A stretch of 64,000 bases of DNA from Metallumcola ferriviriculae (lineage in GTDB: Bacteria > Bacillota > JADQBR01). A program made the position numbers and the translations under genes. The notes beneath the pieces are model-generated. The model was not told the DNA's origin. It searched no databases and was given only the letters and a program-made list of their open reading frames with translations. Shown here in pieces: positions 18,128 to 27,884 of this stretch. The DNA lies in the NCBI RefSeq assembly GCF_035573695.1, contig NZ_CP121694.1:2952501-3016500 (forward strand), in the 5' to 3' direction. Position 1 is the stretch's first letter. Every line of letters starts with the position of its first letter.

Positions 18128-19243
18128 CTATATTAGCGTTTCCAAATCCACATATTCCATACCGTGGGCTTCCGCCACTGCCCGGTAGGTCACTTTACCC
18201 TTTACTACATTTACTCCGTTAGACAATGGTTCGTTTTCTTTTACGGCCCGAAGCCAACCCTTATTCGCCAACTGCAGCGCATAAGGAAGGGTTGAATTGG
18301 TCAATCCGAAGGTGGAAGTTCGCGCCACTGCACCGGGAATATTGGCTACGGCATAGTGGAGCACACCATACTTCTCATAAGTAGGTTCACTATGGGTAGT
18401 GACATGGTCAATCGTCTGGATACAGCCACCCTGGTCAATGGCAACATCAACAATAACTGCAGCTTTCTTCATACCCCGCACCATATCATCGGTGACAATA
18501 TGCGGCGCTTTAGCCCCGGGAATAAGCACAGCACCAATAAGCAAGTCTGCAAAAGAAACAGCCTTTTGGACGTTGACAGAGTTGGACATTAATGTATTCA
18601 CATTTCCGCCGAACAAATCATCTAACTGCCGCAAACGATTAGGATTAAGGTCAACGATAGTTACAGATGCGCCCAAACCGTGAGCCATCTTAGCAGCATT
18701 GGTACCGACTACTCCGCCGCCGATAATTACTACGTCCGCCGGCGGGACACCGGGAATACCACCCAACAGCACGCCGCGCCCCCCTTTGGGTTTCTCCAAC
18801 AATTGAGCGCCTACCTGAACCGACATCCTGCCGGCTACCTCACTCATTGGTGTTAGCAGCGGCAGACTGCCATCATCCAGTTGAATTGTTTCATAAGCAA
18901 TGGCAGTTACTTTCTTTTCTGCCAGGGCTTTTGTCAATTCGCCTTCCGCCGCTAGATGCAGATAGGTAAATAGCACCAAATCTTCCCGAAAATAGCCGTA
19001 TTCTTCAGAAAGCGGTTCCTTTACCTTGATAATCATCTCTGCATTCTCCCAAACCTCTGCAGCAGAACCCAAGATATTTGCCCCTTGAACAGTGAATTCT
19101 TCATTAGTAATGCCGCTGCCCAAACCCGCATCTTTCTGCACCATTACCTTATGTCCCTGTTGGGTGAAAGCAGCTACTCCAGCAGGAGTAATCGCCACCC
19201 TGTTTTCGTTATTTTTAATTTCCTTCGGTATTCCTATTATCAT
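18128..19243 (-). CDS. ald: Alanine dehydrogenase
   Basis: 371 residues, normal length. N-terminal [17 protein letters not shown] with the substrate Arg, catalytic Lys/His in VKEPLSEEY and TYLHLAAE, and the NAD site [21 protein letters not shown]. It converts L-alanine plus NAD to pyruvate, ammonia and NADH. It is upstream of and probably co-transcribed with the alanine symporter. In spore formers Ald supports both alanine catabolism and sporulation. Confidence 0.96.
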   Translation of the reverse strand: MIIGIPKEIKNNENRVAITPAGVAAFTQQGHKVMVQKDAGLGSGITNEEFTVQGANILGSAAEVWENAEMIIKVKEPLSEEYGYFREDLVLFTYLHLAAEGELTKALAEKKVTAIAYETIQLDDGSLPLLTPMSEVAGRMSVQVGAQLLEKPKGGRGVLLGGIPGVPPADVVIIGGGVVGTNAAKMAHGLGASVTIVDLNPNRLRQLDDLFGGNVNTLMSNSVNVQKAVSFADLLIGAVLIPGAKAPHIVTDDMVRGMKKAAVIVDVAIDQGGCIQTIDHVTTHSEPTYEKYGVLHYAVANIPGAVARTSTFGLTNSTLPYALQLANKGWLRAVKENEPLSNGVNVVKGKVTYRAVAEAHGMEYVDLETLI

Positions 19244-19360
19244 AATTTGAAGCCGCCTTTCTTAAATGAAGTGACATTGTTACTAGTATCTTTTTACCCT
19301 AGCGAATAAATATGTATTTAAACTAATCTACTTCAAAATCACTGCGTAACATGGGGGTCT

Positions 19361-19394
19361 AAAAAAGAAAAAATACTCCACCGAAGGAGTATTT
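19361..19394 (-). terminator. Terminator after spoIIM
   Basis: On the minus strand AAATACTCC pairs with GGAGTATTT over a TTCGGT-type loop, followed by TTTCTTTTTT. Confidence 0.85.
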
Positions 19395-19436
19395 GAAATC
19401 GTACATATTATTTAAATTATTTCCTTAGTTCTTTGT

Positions 19437-20066
19437 TTAGAAGTAAACCGCAATCAGTTTGATGAATGCTGGCGAGATGTAGGCCTCAACCAACCCACCC
19501 AGGCTCACTACACCCATCACTACCCCAAATAAGACAGTATAGCCTAACAAATACTGAGACAGCACCAAGCCCCGAGAAAACTTGCCTTGTAAGAGTTGTA
19601 ACGAAAAAGCTACTGAACTGATAGCAGCAAGCAGCAGTGCCGGTACAAAGATGAGATTTTGAGGAAGCACGGAAAGAATAGTTAGCAATACCCCGGCAAA
19701 TGCTTTCTCTTGTACTAAAAAGCCCACAGTAAATCCCAATACCGCGCCGCGAAGAAATACCACTACACCTACCACCGGAATACCTACTACAGTCAATCCC
19801 AAAAACCAAATCAAAAGCATCAACTTAATATTTGACCAAACAGCCGTCTTGGCCAGCCCTAAACTGTCAACCTGCCAATCGCCGCTGCCCTGAAGCACTG
19901 TATCCACATAATTTAACAAGTCCAGTTGCTGCTGTTGGGATAGAGAATTTATGCCTAAAGCGCCGGAAATAATACCGGCAGCGAAGATAAAGACTATAAG
20001 GATGAATACTGCCAAATTAGCCTGCAGATATTGCCCAATTCGGCTTTTGAGTTTCATTCGCTCCAC
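19437..20066 (-). CDS. spoIIM: Stage II sporulation protein M
   Basis: 209 residues, five or so membrane segments, with the family N-terminus (LKSRIGQYLQANLAVFI, FIFAAGIISGALGINSLS). SpoIIM scaffolds SpoIID and SpoIIP for septal peptidoglycan thinning and engulfment in the mother cell. In Bacillus it also lies near xerD. The gene has its own terminator and a SD GAGGTGGAG. Confidence 0.93.
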   Translation of the reverse strand: MERMKLKSRIGQYLQANLAVFILIVFIFAAGIISGALGINSLSQQQQLDLLNYVDTVLQGSGDWQVDSLGLAKTAVWSNIKLMLLIWFLGLTVVGIPVVGVVVFLRGAVLGFTVGFLVQEKAFAGVLLTILSVLPQNLIFVPALLLAAISSVAFSLQLLQGKFSRGLVLSQYLLGYTVLFGVVMGVVSLGGLVEAYISPAFIKLIAVYF

Positions 20067-20105
20067 CTCACCTGCTTTAACTATATGTATGCAGGGGTGG
20101 ATGGT

Positions 20106-20792
20106 TTATGCTTGCTGCGGTGGGACTTGACCGGACAAATTGCTTTGGATGATTTGGGCGATAAATTGGGCCGCTAATATATCTTCCCAAGAGTTGGCAC
20201 TGGCAGCAACAACACTGACATTGCTGGAGTATTGCCGGGCTAAGGCCACTGCTCTGGCAGCACCAGAAAAGGATGGTTCTATCCCTTTTTTCGCTAAAGT
20301 ACGGGCTACGGTAGCGGTGGTCACGATACCACCGGCATTGAAGGCCGCATCAAAGGCAGTGCCTCCCGTATCACTGACTACCACCAATACAGCACCCTCC
20401 AAAGTACAAAGCTTACAAATTTCCGCACCGGCATTGGGAACTATTTTACTGATGCTGCCGCCCTGATCACGGACACCGGAAATGAACCTTCTAGCATTTT
20501 GCTCCCGCTGGGCAGGACTGGCCCAACGTGGTTCAGTAGCGAGAATGATATCCCGCCCATCCTTAAGAGCTGATTTAGCAGCCTGTCGGCCAATATTTTC
20601 CGGCACTACCGGTACCGGCGGGTTAGCGTTATCGGGAGCGGCGCCAAATACCTGCCAGGCTCCTGCTTCTATGGCACTTTCTATAGTGGTAGACATGTCA
20701 ATCACATCGACGATTACCACTATATCTCCCAGCAGTGCCGCCGCTGCCGCACCGCTGGCATCTGATACTACGCTCACCCTGGGCCTGCTCAA
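20106..20792 (-). CDS. ComB-like (2-phosphosulfolactate phosphatase family) protein, function unknown
   Basis: 228 residues. The N-terminal GDIVVIVDVIDMSTTIESAIEAGA resembles the ComB pattern of a VIDVLRATTTI segment, and the C-terminal half (AARAVALARQY, then NSWEDILAAQFIA) fits its end. ComB hydrolyses phosphosulfolactate in coenzyme M synthesis, which is not expected here. The key ComB residues are not all evident, so the real substrate is open. It lies between spoIIM and the Nudix gene, all on the minus strand. Confidence 0.5.
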   Translation of the reverse strand: MSRPRVSVVSDASGAAAAALLGDIVVIVDVIDMSTTIESAIEAGAWQVFGAAPDNANPPVPVVPENIGRQAAKSALKDGRDIILATEPRWASPAQREQNARRFISGVRDQGGSISKIVPNAGAEICKLCTLEGAVLVVVSDTGGTAFDAAFNAGGIVTTATVARTLAKKGIEPSFSGAARAVALARQYSSNVSVVAASANSWEDILAAQFIAQIIQSNLSGQVPPQQA

Positions 20793-20818
20793 ATACTATT
20801 CCCCCTTAGCTAATTTTC

Positions 20819-21382
20819 TTATTGATCGGGCCACAAAATGCCGGTAATAGTCTTACCATCCGTAATTTCTCCTTTGCTGATTTTTTCAACTGCTTCTTCC
20901 CGAAAAAGCTTGATTACCTGGACAAATTCATCTTCGTCACAGCATTGCTCTCCTTCTTCCAGATTCTCCGCCCGATAGAGATACATTATTTCATCGGAAA
21001 ACCCTGGGGACGTATAAAACGTACCCAACAATTCTACTGTGCCTGGTTTATATCCCGTCTCCTCCTCTAGTTCTCTGGCCGCACATCGAGCCGGGTCTTC
21101 CTGGTGGTCTAGCTTTCCCGCGGGCAGTTCCAGAGTCTCTTGAGCGATCGGGTAACGATACTGGCGCACCATTAATAACTCTTTTTCCTCGGTATAGGCC
21201 AATATGGTAACAGCACCGGGATGCTCCACCACCTCCCGGGTGGATTCCTTGCCGTTGGGCAGCTCCACAGTATCTAATCTGAGGCTAATCATATTTCCTT
21301 GAAAAATTTGCTTCTGTGCGAGAGTCTTTTCTTTTAAAGACAATAGTTTCCCCTCCAGGTATATTTTGCCATTTAGAACCAT
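20819..21382 (-). CDS. nudF: ADP-ribose pyrophosphatase (Nudix hydrolase)
   Basis: 187 residues. The Nudix box is complete in AGKLDHQEDPARCAARELEEETGY, given here as its key residues: Gly of AGK, the RELEEE core and the closing TGY. The preceding TREVVEHPGAVTILAY is typical of the NudF/YqkG group, which cleaves ADP-ribose to AMP and ribose-5-phosphate. A YqkG-type gene near spoIIM/xerD is also seen in Bacillus. The start may be a later Met or TTG, since the first 15 residues are not conserved in the family. Confidence 0.88.
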   Translation of the reverse strand: MVLNGKIYLEGKLLSLKEKTLAQKQIFQGNMISLRLDTVELPNGKESTREVVEHPGAVTILAYTEEKELLMVRQYRYPIAQETLELPAGKLDHQEDPARCAARELEEETGYKPGTVELLGTFYTSPGFSDEIMYLYRAENLEEGEQCCDEDEFVQVIKLFREEAVEKISKGEITDGKTITGILWPDQ

Positions 21383-21421
21383 AGTCTAATACTATCATAC
21401 CGCGAAAAGGGGTATCAATAA

Positions 21422-21553
21422 ATGATCGAACAGTTGGTAATGAAAAATCAGGTTTATTGGCGGGGTTCCATCAAGGAATTACTCCCTTATCTGCGTGAAT
21501 TGGGTAAAACTCAATCTACGGTACAAGAATTCATTAATAAAAACCTTGCATAA
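21422..21553 (+). CDS. Small hypothetical protein, 43 residues
   Basis: A short plus-strand frame (MIEQLVMKNQVYWRG..., ending NKNLA) with a good SD (AAAAGGGG, 8 bases upstream of ATG). It fills the gap between the divergent Nudix gene and the convergent DUF3866 gene. It looks like a compact helical protein. Its amino-acid mix and SD support a real gene. I do not recognise it. Confidence 0.5.
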   Translation: MIEQLVMKNQVYWRGSIKELLPYLRELGKTQSTVQEFINKNLA

Positions 21554-21579
21554 ATTTTGGGCGCTTCCTAGGATTAACT

Positions 21580-22704
21580 TTAGCGACCGCAAATACTCTT
21601 AGCCACCCTGCGGCCGGCTAATATACCGGCGGCACCGGCCGCAAGAAAAAACGCCGGATCTTGCTCGAACTCTCTTCCCATAGAATTAACTTTCAAATTA
21701 CTTTTCATCAGTAAATGATGGGCCTGCATGCCGTCAACTTCAACCACCTTATGGCCTTGGGCAATTACTTCTACATCATCTTGGATTTCTTCCCATTCAT
21801 CTTCTAGTTTGGGGAATACAACGGTTGCCTGGGAATGAACCATATCAAGAACTGTAAGGGTATGATGACTGACGCCCCGGTGCCTTGGTCTGGGATCGGC
21901 CATACTAAGACGTGGAATAACAAAAGGCCTGCCGCCCAACCGGTCTACGGTATCAATAAAAGACACCTGTTCCATACCGCTAAAACCAAAGGTGCTGCCC
22001 GTACCGGTGATTCCCGGCCCCATGGTAACCACAGCGACATCGGCCTTCAGCACATTCCTGGCTGCCAACAGCCCCGTATAAATGTTGACCGCCTCTAAAT
22101 CACCGCCAAAAGCATGCCCAATGGTAACAGTTCCGTCCAAAAAACCCCTATGCTTGAGACTTGGTACCATTTTGCTAAAGCCCAGAGGCAGTGCCCCGCC
22201 GTCGCTCATTATATAAGCAACCCGTAATGTACTGTCAGCCGCTTTAATACCGGCAGCAGCATAAGGAAGCATGCTGTGCAGCAATCCTAACACCACAGGC
22301 ATGCCGCCCAAATCCTCAGAAACTCTGAATTCCTCATAATACGGGCTGGCAGGCTCTTCCACCGCCAATACTTTAACCTGATTAGGGGTATACCGCAATT
22401 TTATAATATGCCCAGGTCGCAAGCTCTCCCGACCTGTATTATTGATGTTGGCCATGACGAAATGACAGCCGCCGCTGCCTAATCCAAGTCCCACGGCAGT
22501 GGTATTGACAAGCACTAAGTCGCCCACTGCTACAGTACCAGTGAGCAGGTCATAGTTTATTGCAGCAGCCTCACCAAGTTCCAATTTAATATTAATCTCT
22601 GTTACTCCCGGTCGATGACCCATAACTGCTGTCACTTCACCCTGACTAAAGCAAATCATTAATCTCTTCCACCTTTTCCCCAAAAGAACAGGCTGATAAT
22701 CCAA
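21580..22704 (-). CDS. DUF3866 family protein
   Basis: 374 residues. The start GEVTAVMGHRPGVTEINIKL, the Gly-rich TVAVGDLVLVNTTAVGLGLGSGG and the centre VVTMGPGITGTGSTFGFSGMEQ match the DUF3866 family of Firmicutes and Actinobacteria, which has no known function. No membrane segment or signal peptide is seen. The start is probably the Met at about residue 17 (MICFSQGEV). It lies near SteA and two glycosyltransferase-type genes. Confidence 0.8.
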   Translation of the reverse strand: MDYQPVLLGKRWKRLMICFSQGEVTAVMGHRPGVTEINIKLELGEAAAINYDLLTGTVAVGDLVLVNTTAVGLGLGSGGCHFVMANINNTGRESLRPGHIIKLRYTPNQVKVLAVEEPASPYYEEFRVSEDLGGMPVVLGLLHSMLPYAAAGIKAADSTLRVAYIMSDGGALPLGFSKMVPSLKHRGFLDGTVTIGHAFGGDLEAVNIYTGLLAARNVLKADVAVVTMGPGITGTGSTFGFSGMEQVSFIDTVDRLGGRPFVIPRLSMADPRPRHRGVSHHTLTVLDMVHSQATVVFPKLEDEWEEIQDDVEVIAQGHKVVEVDGMQAHHLLMKSNLKVNSMGREFEQDPAFFLAAGAAGILAGRRVAKSICGR

Positions 22705-22863
22705 AAGGTAAAATGCATTACTTAGTATACCTTTGACTGCAATGCTTTATTAATATTCTAAAATGGTCTCCTTACCTTAAGCACTGCGGCAGCAGTACCG
22801 CTTTCCTTACTCACCACACCAAGGCACGATAAACAGCAGCTAGTTCTTTTGCAAGCATATTGC

Positions 22864-23685
22864 TTAATCCCTTCCTAACCGATCCAACCTATTAAGAAGA
22901 TTATTTCCCTCTATTACACGAGTAAAGGAAACTTTTTCCCCATACCAATGCAACGCAACCAATAAAGCAACCAGAGCCACTTTTAACATTTCCGGCAGAG
23001 CCCACATCATTGTCAACCCTAGCAATACCCCCAAAATATTTGCCCCTACATCACCTAACATAGCCTCGCCGCTTAAGTCCCAAGGAAAAAAAACCAGGGC
23101 CGGAGCAATAATCAGCCAGATCAGGCCTTTTGGCAAAAAAGGGCCGGGTATTAAAAGCAATAGAACACCGACAAAGAAAAATAGCTTTAACGCTCTCCCT
23201 GGCCTCAAGTCCATTAAATTTAAAAAATTAGTGGTCAAAGCAATCATCAGGGTATTAACAACCACCACCCAGGGAATAGAAGAATAAATAACTGCGGCAG
23301 CAAAAGCGGTCAGGCCCCCGCCAACTGCTTTTACAAACCCTGTGGTCATCTTTCTCTGACGCATCAGGGCCGATATGTGCCCTCTAAAACCTTTGCTGTC
23401 ACCACCCCACAAGTCATCCAAAAACCCCACCCCGCCCATAATCATAGCAGCAACTAACAATAAAGCTGCCTCCCGCTTAACAGGAAGCAGCAAAGCTGCC
23501 AGATACAGACCCCCGGCCACGCCAAAAAGCGGGGTTAGTCCTCCTAAATACGGTATCTTATGACCCGCGTGATTGCTCCGGGTAATGTCACTATGATTCA
23601 AAAAGGCCATCAGGGGTGGCTGCATGGAGCGAGCCAAGGCATAATTAAACAACGCCAATAAATATACTGTTATTATTTCAGTCAA
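22864..23685 (-). CDS. MraY/WecA-like membrane glycosyltransferase-family protein
   Basis: 273 residues, about nine membrane helices. Motifs resemble the polyprenyl-phosphate sugar-1-phosphate transferase (GT4) family: GGVGFLDDLWG with the Asp pair, NFLNLMDLRPGRALK and AMLGDVGANILG. It is shorter than MraY (about 320). It overlaps the GT2 gene by 8 bases, so both probably act in one envelope glycan or lipid pathway. The substrate cannot be told. Confidence 0.65.
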   Translation of the reverse strand: MTEIITVYLLALFNYALARSMQPPLMAFLNHSDITRSNHAGHKIPYLGGLTPLFGVAGGLYLAALLLPVKREAALLLVAAMIMGGVGFLDDLWGGDSKGFRGHISALMRQRKMTTGFVKAVGGGLTAFAAAVIYSSIPWVVVVNTLMIALTTNFLNLMDLRPGRALKLFFFVGVLLLLIPGPFLPKGLIWLIIAPALVFFPWDLSGEAMLGDVGANILGVLLGLTMMWALPEMLKVALVALLVALHWYGEKVSFTRVIEGNNLLNRLDRLGRD

Positions 23686-24379
23686 AGCCCCGCCCCCTAT
23701 CCCGAGCTTTCTCTAAAAACACCCTGGCTACATGGCAGCACTGTCTGCCCCTATGGTAAAAGCCCCGCCAGTCCCGGCCCGTTTCCCGGTGAAACATCTC
23801 TACCGGTATTTCTATTACACGGAAACCTGCCCGATATGCATCAATGGTAAACGAAACTTCAACCCCAAACCCGTCCGCGAAGGGTGCAAGCCTCTCTGCT
23901 GCCCCTCGACTCATGGCCCGCTGTCCCGAGAGCGGCGATTGAAATTCCTTGCCGGTAAAAGAACGTAGGCCAAACCGGGCCAAATTTGTAACAACACCAA
24001 AACCGCCTTTAGATTTTGCAGGCGGAAATGCGGCGATAGCGATGTCAGCGTTACCTACTTTAATTGGCTGGTACAATTTGGCGGCGCATGCGGCACTTTC
24101 CCCTAAATCGGCATCCAAGAAACAAATATACTCCCCCAATGACTCCTGTAAGCCCCTGGTTAACGCCGCACCTTTCCCCTTATTGAAGGGTTGCACAATA
24201 ACCTGGGCACCGGCAGCTTTAGCCTTTTCAGCGGTCCCGTCATTTGACCCATCATCCACCACCACAATTTCCTTGATATGCGGCAGGCTGTTTAAGGAAT
24301 TAAGCGTGGCAGTAATTACAGCAGCTTCATTATAAGCAGGAATAATGACAGAGACATCGTCCTTCATACAGCAAACCAC
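23678..24379 (-). CDS. Family 2 glycosyltransferase
   Basis: 233 residues with the GT-A fold. SVIIPAYNEAAVITATLNSL at the start, the nucleotide site VVDDGSNDGTAEKA and the metal motif CFLDADLG. It resembles the dolichyl-phosphate glucose/mannose synthase group and GpgS. It lies between steA (2 bases away) and the MraY-like gene (8-base overlap). It probably loads a sugar on a lipid carrier. Confidence 0.85.
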   Translation of the reverse strand: MVCCMKDDVSVIIPAYNEAAVITATLNSLNSLPHIKEIVVVDDGSNDGTAEKAKAAGAQVIVQPFNKGKGAALTRGLQESLGEYICFLDADLGESAACAAKLYQPIKVGNADIAIAAFPPAKSKGGFGVVTNLARFGLRSFTGKEFQSPLSGQRAMSRGAAERLAPFADGFGVEVSFTIDAYRAGFRVIEIPVEMFHRETGRDWRGFYHRGRQCCHVARVFLEKARDRGRGFD

Positions 24380-24381
24380 CT

Positions 24382-25500
24382 TTAAAAAAACAAAAATTTA
24401 AGCCGTATCAGCATTAGTCGAATTATTTGAAAAGTTTCCGGTGCTGCCAAAGCAATTAGTGTAATGGGCACCAGTGCTGCAACCATCAGCTGCGCCACAT
24501 AGCCGACTTTCACCTGCTGCCGATATAATTTGCTAACGCCTTTGGCATCCACCAAGGCCGGGCCTATCTTCATCCTGGTTAGCATCGTGCTGGCCATACC
24601 CGGGCGGCCTTTTTCGAGGAAATCCAAGACATTAGAATGGCTGCCCACGGCTACTATTAAATCTGCTCCTTGTTGATATGCTAACAGCATGGCAATGTCT
24701 TCACTAGTGCCAGGAGCCGCGATGCTATGTCCAGTTAGACCCAGCTGGTGAAGCCGTTCCATTCCCGGGGCACGACCATCGGGATAAGCGTGGACAATCA
24801 ATGTGGAGTTACACTTTAACGCGGCGTCGGACACACTATCCATGTCACCGACAATTAAATGCGGCTTAAAACCAGAATCCAATAGTGCATCGGCACCGCC
24901 GTCCACCCCGATTAGCACTGGTCTAACATCTCTGATATAGCTTTCGATCACACCTAAATCTTCCCGATAATTATGCCCACGCACCACTACCAGGGCATGA
25001 CGCCCATTAAAGTCAACCGGTAGTGGCGGAACTGCCAGGTCGTCCAACAATAAGTCCATCTCTCTAGCAGCATAATCGAAAGTATTTTTAGCAAATTTAG
25101 TCAACTCATTGCGATAATTGCCCAAACTATCTTTCAATTGGCTGGTAACGGAACTTACAGTATGTATAGTTCCGGTGGCGATTTGCTTTTCCCCAAGGAA
25201 AATACCGCTGCCCTGGATTTCTACTACCTGTCCTTCACTTAACATATCAACCAGCCGCCTACTATCAGCATCCAACAGTGTTACCCCGCTCTTTACCAAT
25301 AATAGCGGACCTTGATTAGGATATCGGCCGCTGATGGACTGACCTAGGTTAATAACCGCTTTGACCTTAGACGCTAATAAGCTTCGCGCCGCCAGTTCAT
25401 CAATATCGCGATGATCAATGATGGCGATATCACCTGGTTTCAACCGTTTGGCCAAGTTTTTGGTTTTTTTATCAATTCTAACTTTTCCCCTAATTCGCAT
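24382..25500 (-). CDS. steA: SteA-like protein (thiamin pyrophosphokinase-like domain, C-terminal membrane helix)
   Basis: 372 residues. The first 150 are a conserved SteA region (LKPGDIAIIDHRDIDELAA). About 165-300 resemble the thiamin pyrophosphokinase catalytic fold (VLIGVDGGADALL, HLIVGDMDSVSD), and there is one membrane helix near 335-355. In Corynebacterium SteA acts with SteB in septal cell-wall splitting. In Firmicutes the gene usually lies next to spo0A/recN, as here. A SteB partner is not in the cluster, unless the glycosyltransferase-type genes take a related role. Confidence 0.8.
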   Translation of the reverse strand: MRIRGKVRIDKKTKNLAKRLKPGDIAIIDHRDIDELAARSLLASKVKAVINLGQSISGRYPNQGPLLLVKSGVTLLDADSRRLVDMLSEGQVVEIQGSGIFLGEKQIATGTIHTVSSVTSQLKDSLGNYRNELTKFAKNTFDYAAREMDLLLDDLAVPPLPVDFNGRHALVVVRGHNYREDLGVIESYIRDVRPVLIGVDGGADALLDSGFKPHLIVGDMDSVSDAALKCNSTLIVHAYPDGRAPGMERLHQLGLTGHSIAAPGTSEDIAMLLAYQQGADLIVAVGSHSNVLDFLEKGRPGMASTMLTRMKIGPALVDAKGVSKLYRQQVKVGYVAQLMVAALVPITLIALAAPETFQIIRLMLIRLKFLFF

Positions 25501-25574
25501 TCCTTTTCACCTAATAGTAGTATGGAACAATAATGATGTAACCTATACCCCTTTTTTAGGTTAAGAGAAAACAT

Positions 25575-25604
25575 AAAAAAAACCGCCCCTTTATCGAGCG
25601 GTTC
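25575..25604 (-). terminator. Terminator of spo0A
   Basis: On the minus strand AACCGC pairs with GCGGTT and a run of eight T follows. Confidence 0.85.
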
Positions 25605-25627
25605 AAATTTATGATTTTTTTATTCTT

Positions 25628-26407
25628 TTAACTAACCTTACCGATTCTCAGCTTATCTGCCACCATGGCGATAAATTCTGAATTGGTGGGCTTGCCGCGT
25701 TCTACGTTGATGGTATAGCCAAAAAACTTATTCATCATGTCCACATTACCGCGATCCCAGGCCAATTCTATAGCATGTCGGATAGCCCTTTCAACCCGAC
25801 TTGGGGTCGTATTATACTTCTTAGCAATCATAGGATATAATTCCTTGGTCACCGCACCCAATAAATTAACTTCATCAATCACGAATAGAATAGCGTCTCT
25901 CAAATATTGATAGCCTTTAATATGAGCAGGTACACCCATTTGATGAATAATCTTTGTCACTTCCACATCAAGATTGCGCGTTTTTACAAATGCGCCTCTG
26001 ACACCATTTTCATTGCTAGGCATTCCATTTGCCAGCTGACGAATGCGCGTCCCCAGCACATCCAGGTCAAAAGGCTTAAGAATGTAGTAATCGGCACCCA
26101 ATTGCATGGAGCGTTGAGTCATGCTTTCCTGTCCTAAAGCTGTAAGGATGATTACTTTAGGCTTTTTTCCATCAACGCTGGAAAGTTTCTCCAGCACCCC
26201 AATCCCATCCAAATGAGGCATTATGATATCCAACACTACTACATCGGGTTCGTTTTCCTGGATTAGGCCTATCGCTTCCGTCCCATTAAAAGCTGTACCT
26301 ACCAGTGATAAATCTTCTTGCTCTGCAAAGTAACTTTGCAGAATATTGCAGAACTCCTTGTTATCGTCTGCAATCAAGACATTAATTGAATCATTCATGA
26401 TATACAT
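25628..26407 (-). CDS. spo0A: Master sporulation response regulator Spo0A
   Basis: 259 residues. Receiver domain 8-125 with the acidic pair Asp14/Asp15, phosphorylation site Asp60 (VVVLDIIMP) and Lys in YILKPFDLD. The C-terminal Spo0A DNA-binding domain begins about residue 150 and includes the recognition helix region [16 protein letters not shown]. Start is ATG at 26407 or the inner ATG three codons on; the SD GGAGG lies just upstream. It follows spoIVB in the standard order. A sigma-H-like promoter lies upstream. Confidence 0.97.
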   Translation of the reverse strand: MYIMNDSINVLIADDNKEFCNILQSYFAEQEDLSLVGTAFNGTEAIGLIQENEPDVVVLDIIMPHLDGIGVLEKLSSVDGKKPKVIILTALGQESMTQRSMQLGADYYILKPFDLDVLGTRIRQLANGMPSNENGVRGAFVKTRNLDVEVTKIIHQMGVPAHIKGYQYLRDAILFVIDEVNLLGAVTKELYPMIAKKYNTTPSRVERAIRHAIELAWDRGNVDMMNKFFGYTINVERGKPTNSEFIAMVADKLRIGKVS

Positions 26408-26439
26408 CCCGCCTCCTGTAAATATTTCAATTTAAAAGC

Positions 26440-26470
26440 AATTTCGACGACGAAATAAAATAATCCTGCT
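26440..26470 (-). promoter_or_regulatory. Sigma-H-like promoter of spo0A
   Basis: On the minus strand AGCAGGATTA, 12 bases, then GTCGAAATT. This fits the sigma-H pattern except GAAA for GAAT. The same stretch holds CGTCGAA, one mismatch from a Spo0A box, so self-control is possible. Confidence 0.55.
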
Positions 26471-26513
26471 GTAAGTGGTAAAAAGTGCTAAATATCTAAA
26501 TTCAGCTAAAGTT

Positions 26514-27884
26514 CTACGAATTTCGTGAAATATGTAAAAAACCAGGATCTATTTTGCTGATAGTCCTGGTTTTGGTAATTGATTCTGTCTCATTTAACAT
26601 CCATTCGGCAGGTACCGCATATCCTCTTGTTGGATCGTTAATAAATACATGGGTAACCGCACCAACCAGCTTACCATTTTGAACTATGGGACTACCACTC
26701 ATTCCCTGGATTATGCCGCCAGTAATGGAAAGAAGCTTCGGGTCGTTAATACGAATTACCATTCCCTTTCCTTCTATTCGATTGTACGGCATTACCCGCT
26801 CAATTTCTATAGAAAACCTTTCTATCTTGTTTCCGTCAACTACCGTGTAAACCGTTGCAGAACCAGGTTGAATTTGATTAACCAAAGCAACCGGTAGTGG
26901 ACTATCAAAATAAGGGTTTTCTGGTATTTTGCTCATTTCCCCAAATATACCTACCGTAGTGTTCTTCTCTATATTTCCTCTAATACCTTTTTCTTGAAAG
27001 ATCCCTATTTTTTCACCTGGCTGACCTTTTTTTCCTTGTTGAATACCGTGCACCGCTGCTGATACTACTTTACCATGCCCGAGGTCAATCTGTTTATTGG
27101 TTTCTGCATCAATTATCACATGGCCCAAGGCACCGTAGGTCTTGCTATTCGGCTCAAAAAAGGTGAGTGTACCTACTCCTGCAGCGCTGTCTCGAATAAA
27201 CAGTCCAATTCGATAGCGCTCTGTTTCCTTGCAATACTCGGGAGCAATAGATACTTCAATTTTTCGGTCATTTCTTTTCAATATCATTTCCACCGGCAGT
27301 TTGCTGTCACCGGCCTTATCAATAACTCTAGCCGCTTCTTTGTCTGTAGCTACCTGAACACCATTGATGCTGATTATTTGGTCACCTATTTCCACACCAG
27401 CTTCTTTAGCGGGAAAATGGTTTCTGTCATCGTGCCCTTTTACCGGTGAATACCCAACAATGGATACTCCCTGGGCTTGAAGCATCACGCCAATAGACTG
27501 GCCTCCAGGGTAAACTTTATTTTGGGCAACTACATTTACTGTCATTTGACGCAAGGGAATTATACCAAATAGTTTTAAATTTAGCTTTACTTTTCCCGGT
27601 TGAATTGCCACCGGCCAAGTTTGAGAAAAACCTAACACTTTTTCTGATATCATTTCGCTGCCATCGATTTTGAGCACTCCGTCAGTTTCTGTCCTGACAT
27701 CGAGGCTCAGCTTTTCCATGATCTCGTTAGGAAAGTCTAAATCCAGTCTTACTTGTTCGCCGACCGGAATTCTTTGTTGGGTGGGGAGGGTTAGAAAACT
27801 TCGTACCTGAGACGTAAAACTAACTGTGGTCATTAGAAATATCAAGCACAAACCTAAAAACGTGCTTTTTCTGAAATTCTGCAC
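26514..27884 (-). CDS. spoIVB: SpoIVB serine peptidase
   Basis: 456 residues from the GTG at 27884, which has SD GGAGGG at the right distance. An N-terminal membrane anchor (about 5-30), a PDZ domain (about 150-230, AKEAGVEIGDQIISINGVQV) and the peptidase domain with catalytic Ser in GMSGSPIVQNGKLVGAVTHV. SpoIVB is secreted from the forespore and cuts SpoIVFA to trigger pro-sigma-K processing. The recN-spoIVB-spo0A order is standard. Confidence 0.95.
   Translation of the reverse strand: MQNFRKSTFLGLCLIFLMTTVSFTSQVRSFLTLPTQQRIPVGEQVRLDLDFPNEIMEKLSLDVRTETDGVLKIDGSEMISEKVLGFSQTWPVAIQPGKVKLNLKLFGIIPLRQMTVNVVAQNKVYPGGQSIGVMLQAQGVSIVGYSPVKGHDDRNHFPAKEAGVEIGDQIISINGVQVATDKEAARVIDKAGDSKLPVEMILKRNDRKIEVSIAPEYCKETERYRIGLFIRDSAAGVGTLTFFEPNSKTYGALGHVIIDAETNKQIDLGHGKVVSAAVHGIQQGKKGQPGEKIGIFQEKGIRGNIEKNTTVGIFGEMSKIPENPYFDSPLPVALVNQIQPGSATVYTVVDGNKIERFSIEIERVMPYNRIEGKGMVIRINDPKLLSITGGIIQGMSGSPIVQNGKLVGAVTHVFINDPTRGYAVPAEWMLNETESITKTRTISKIDPGFLHISRNS

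Noticed and set aside
22705-22863. Short minus-strand frame beginning MLAKELAAVY
   Set aside because: It stops after 15 codons. A frameshifted continuation is possible but too weak to call a gene.
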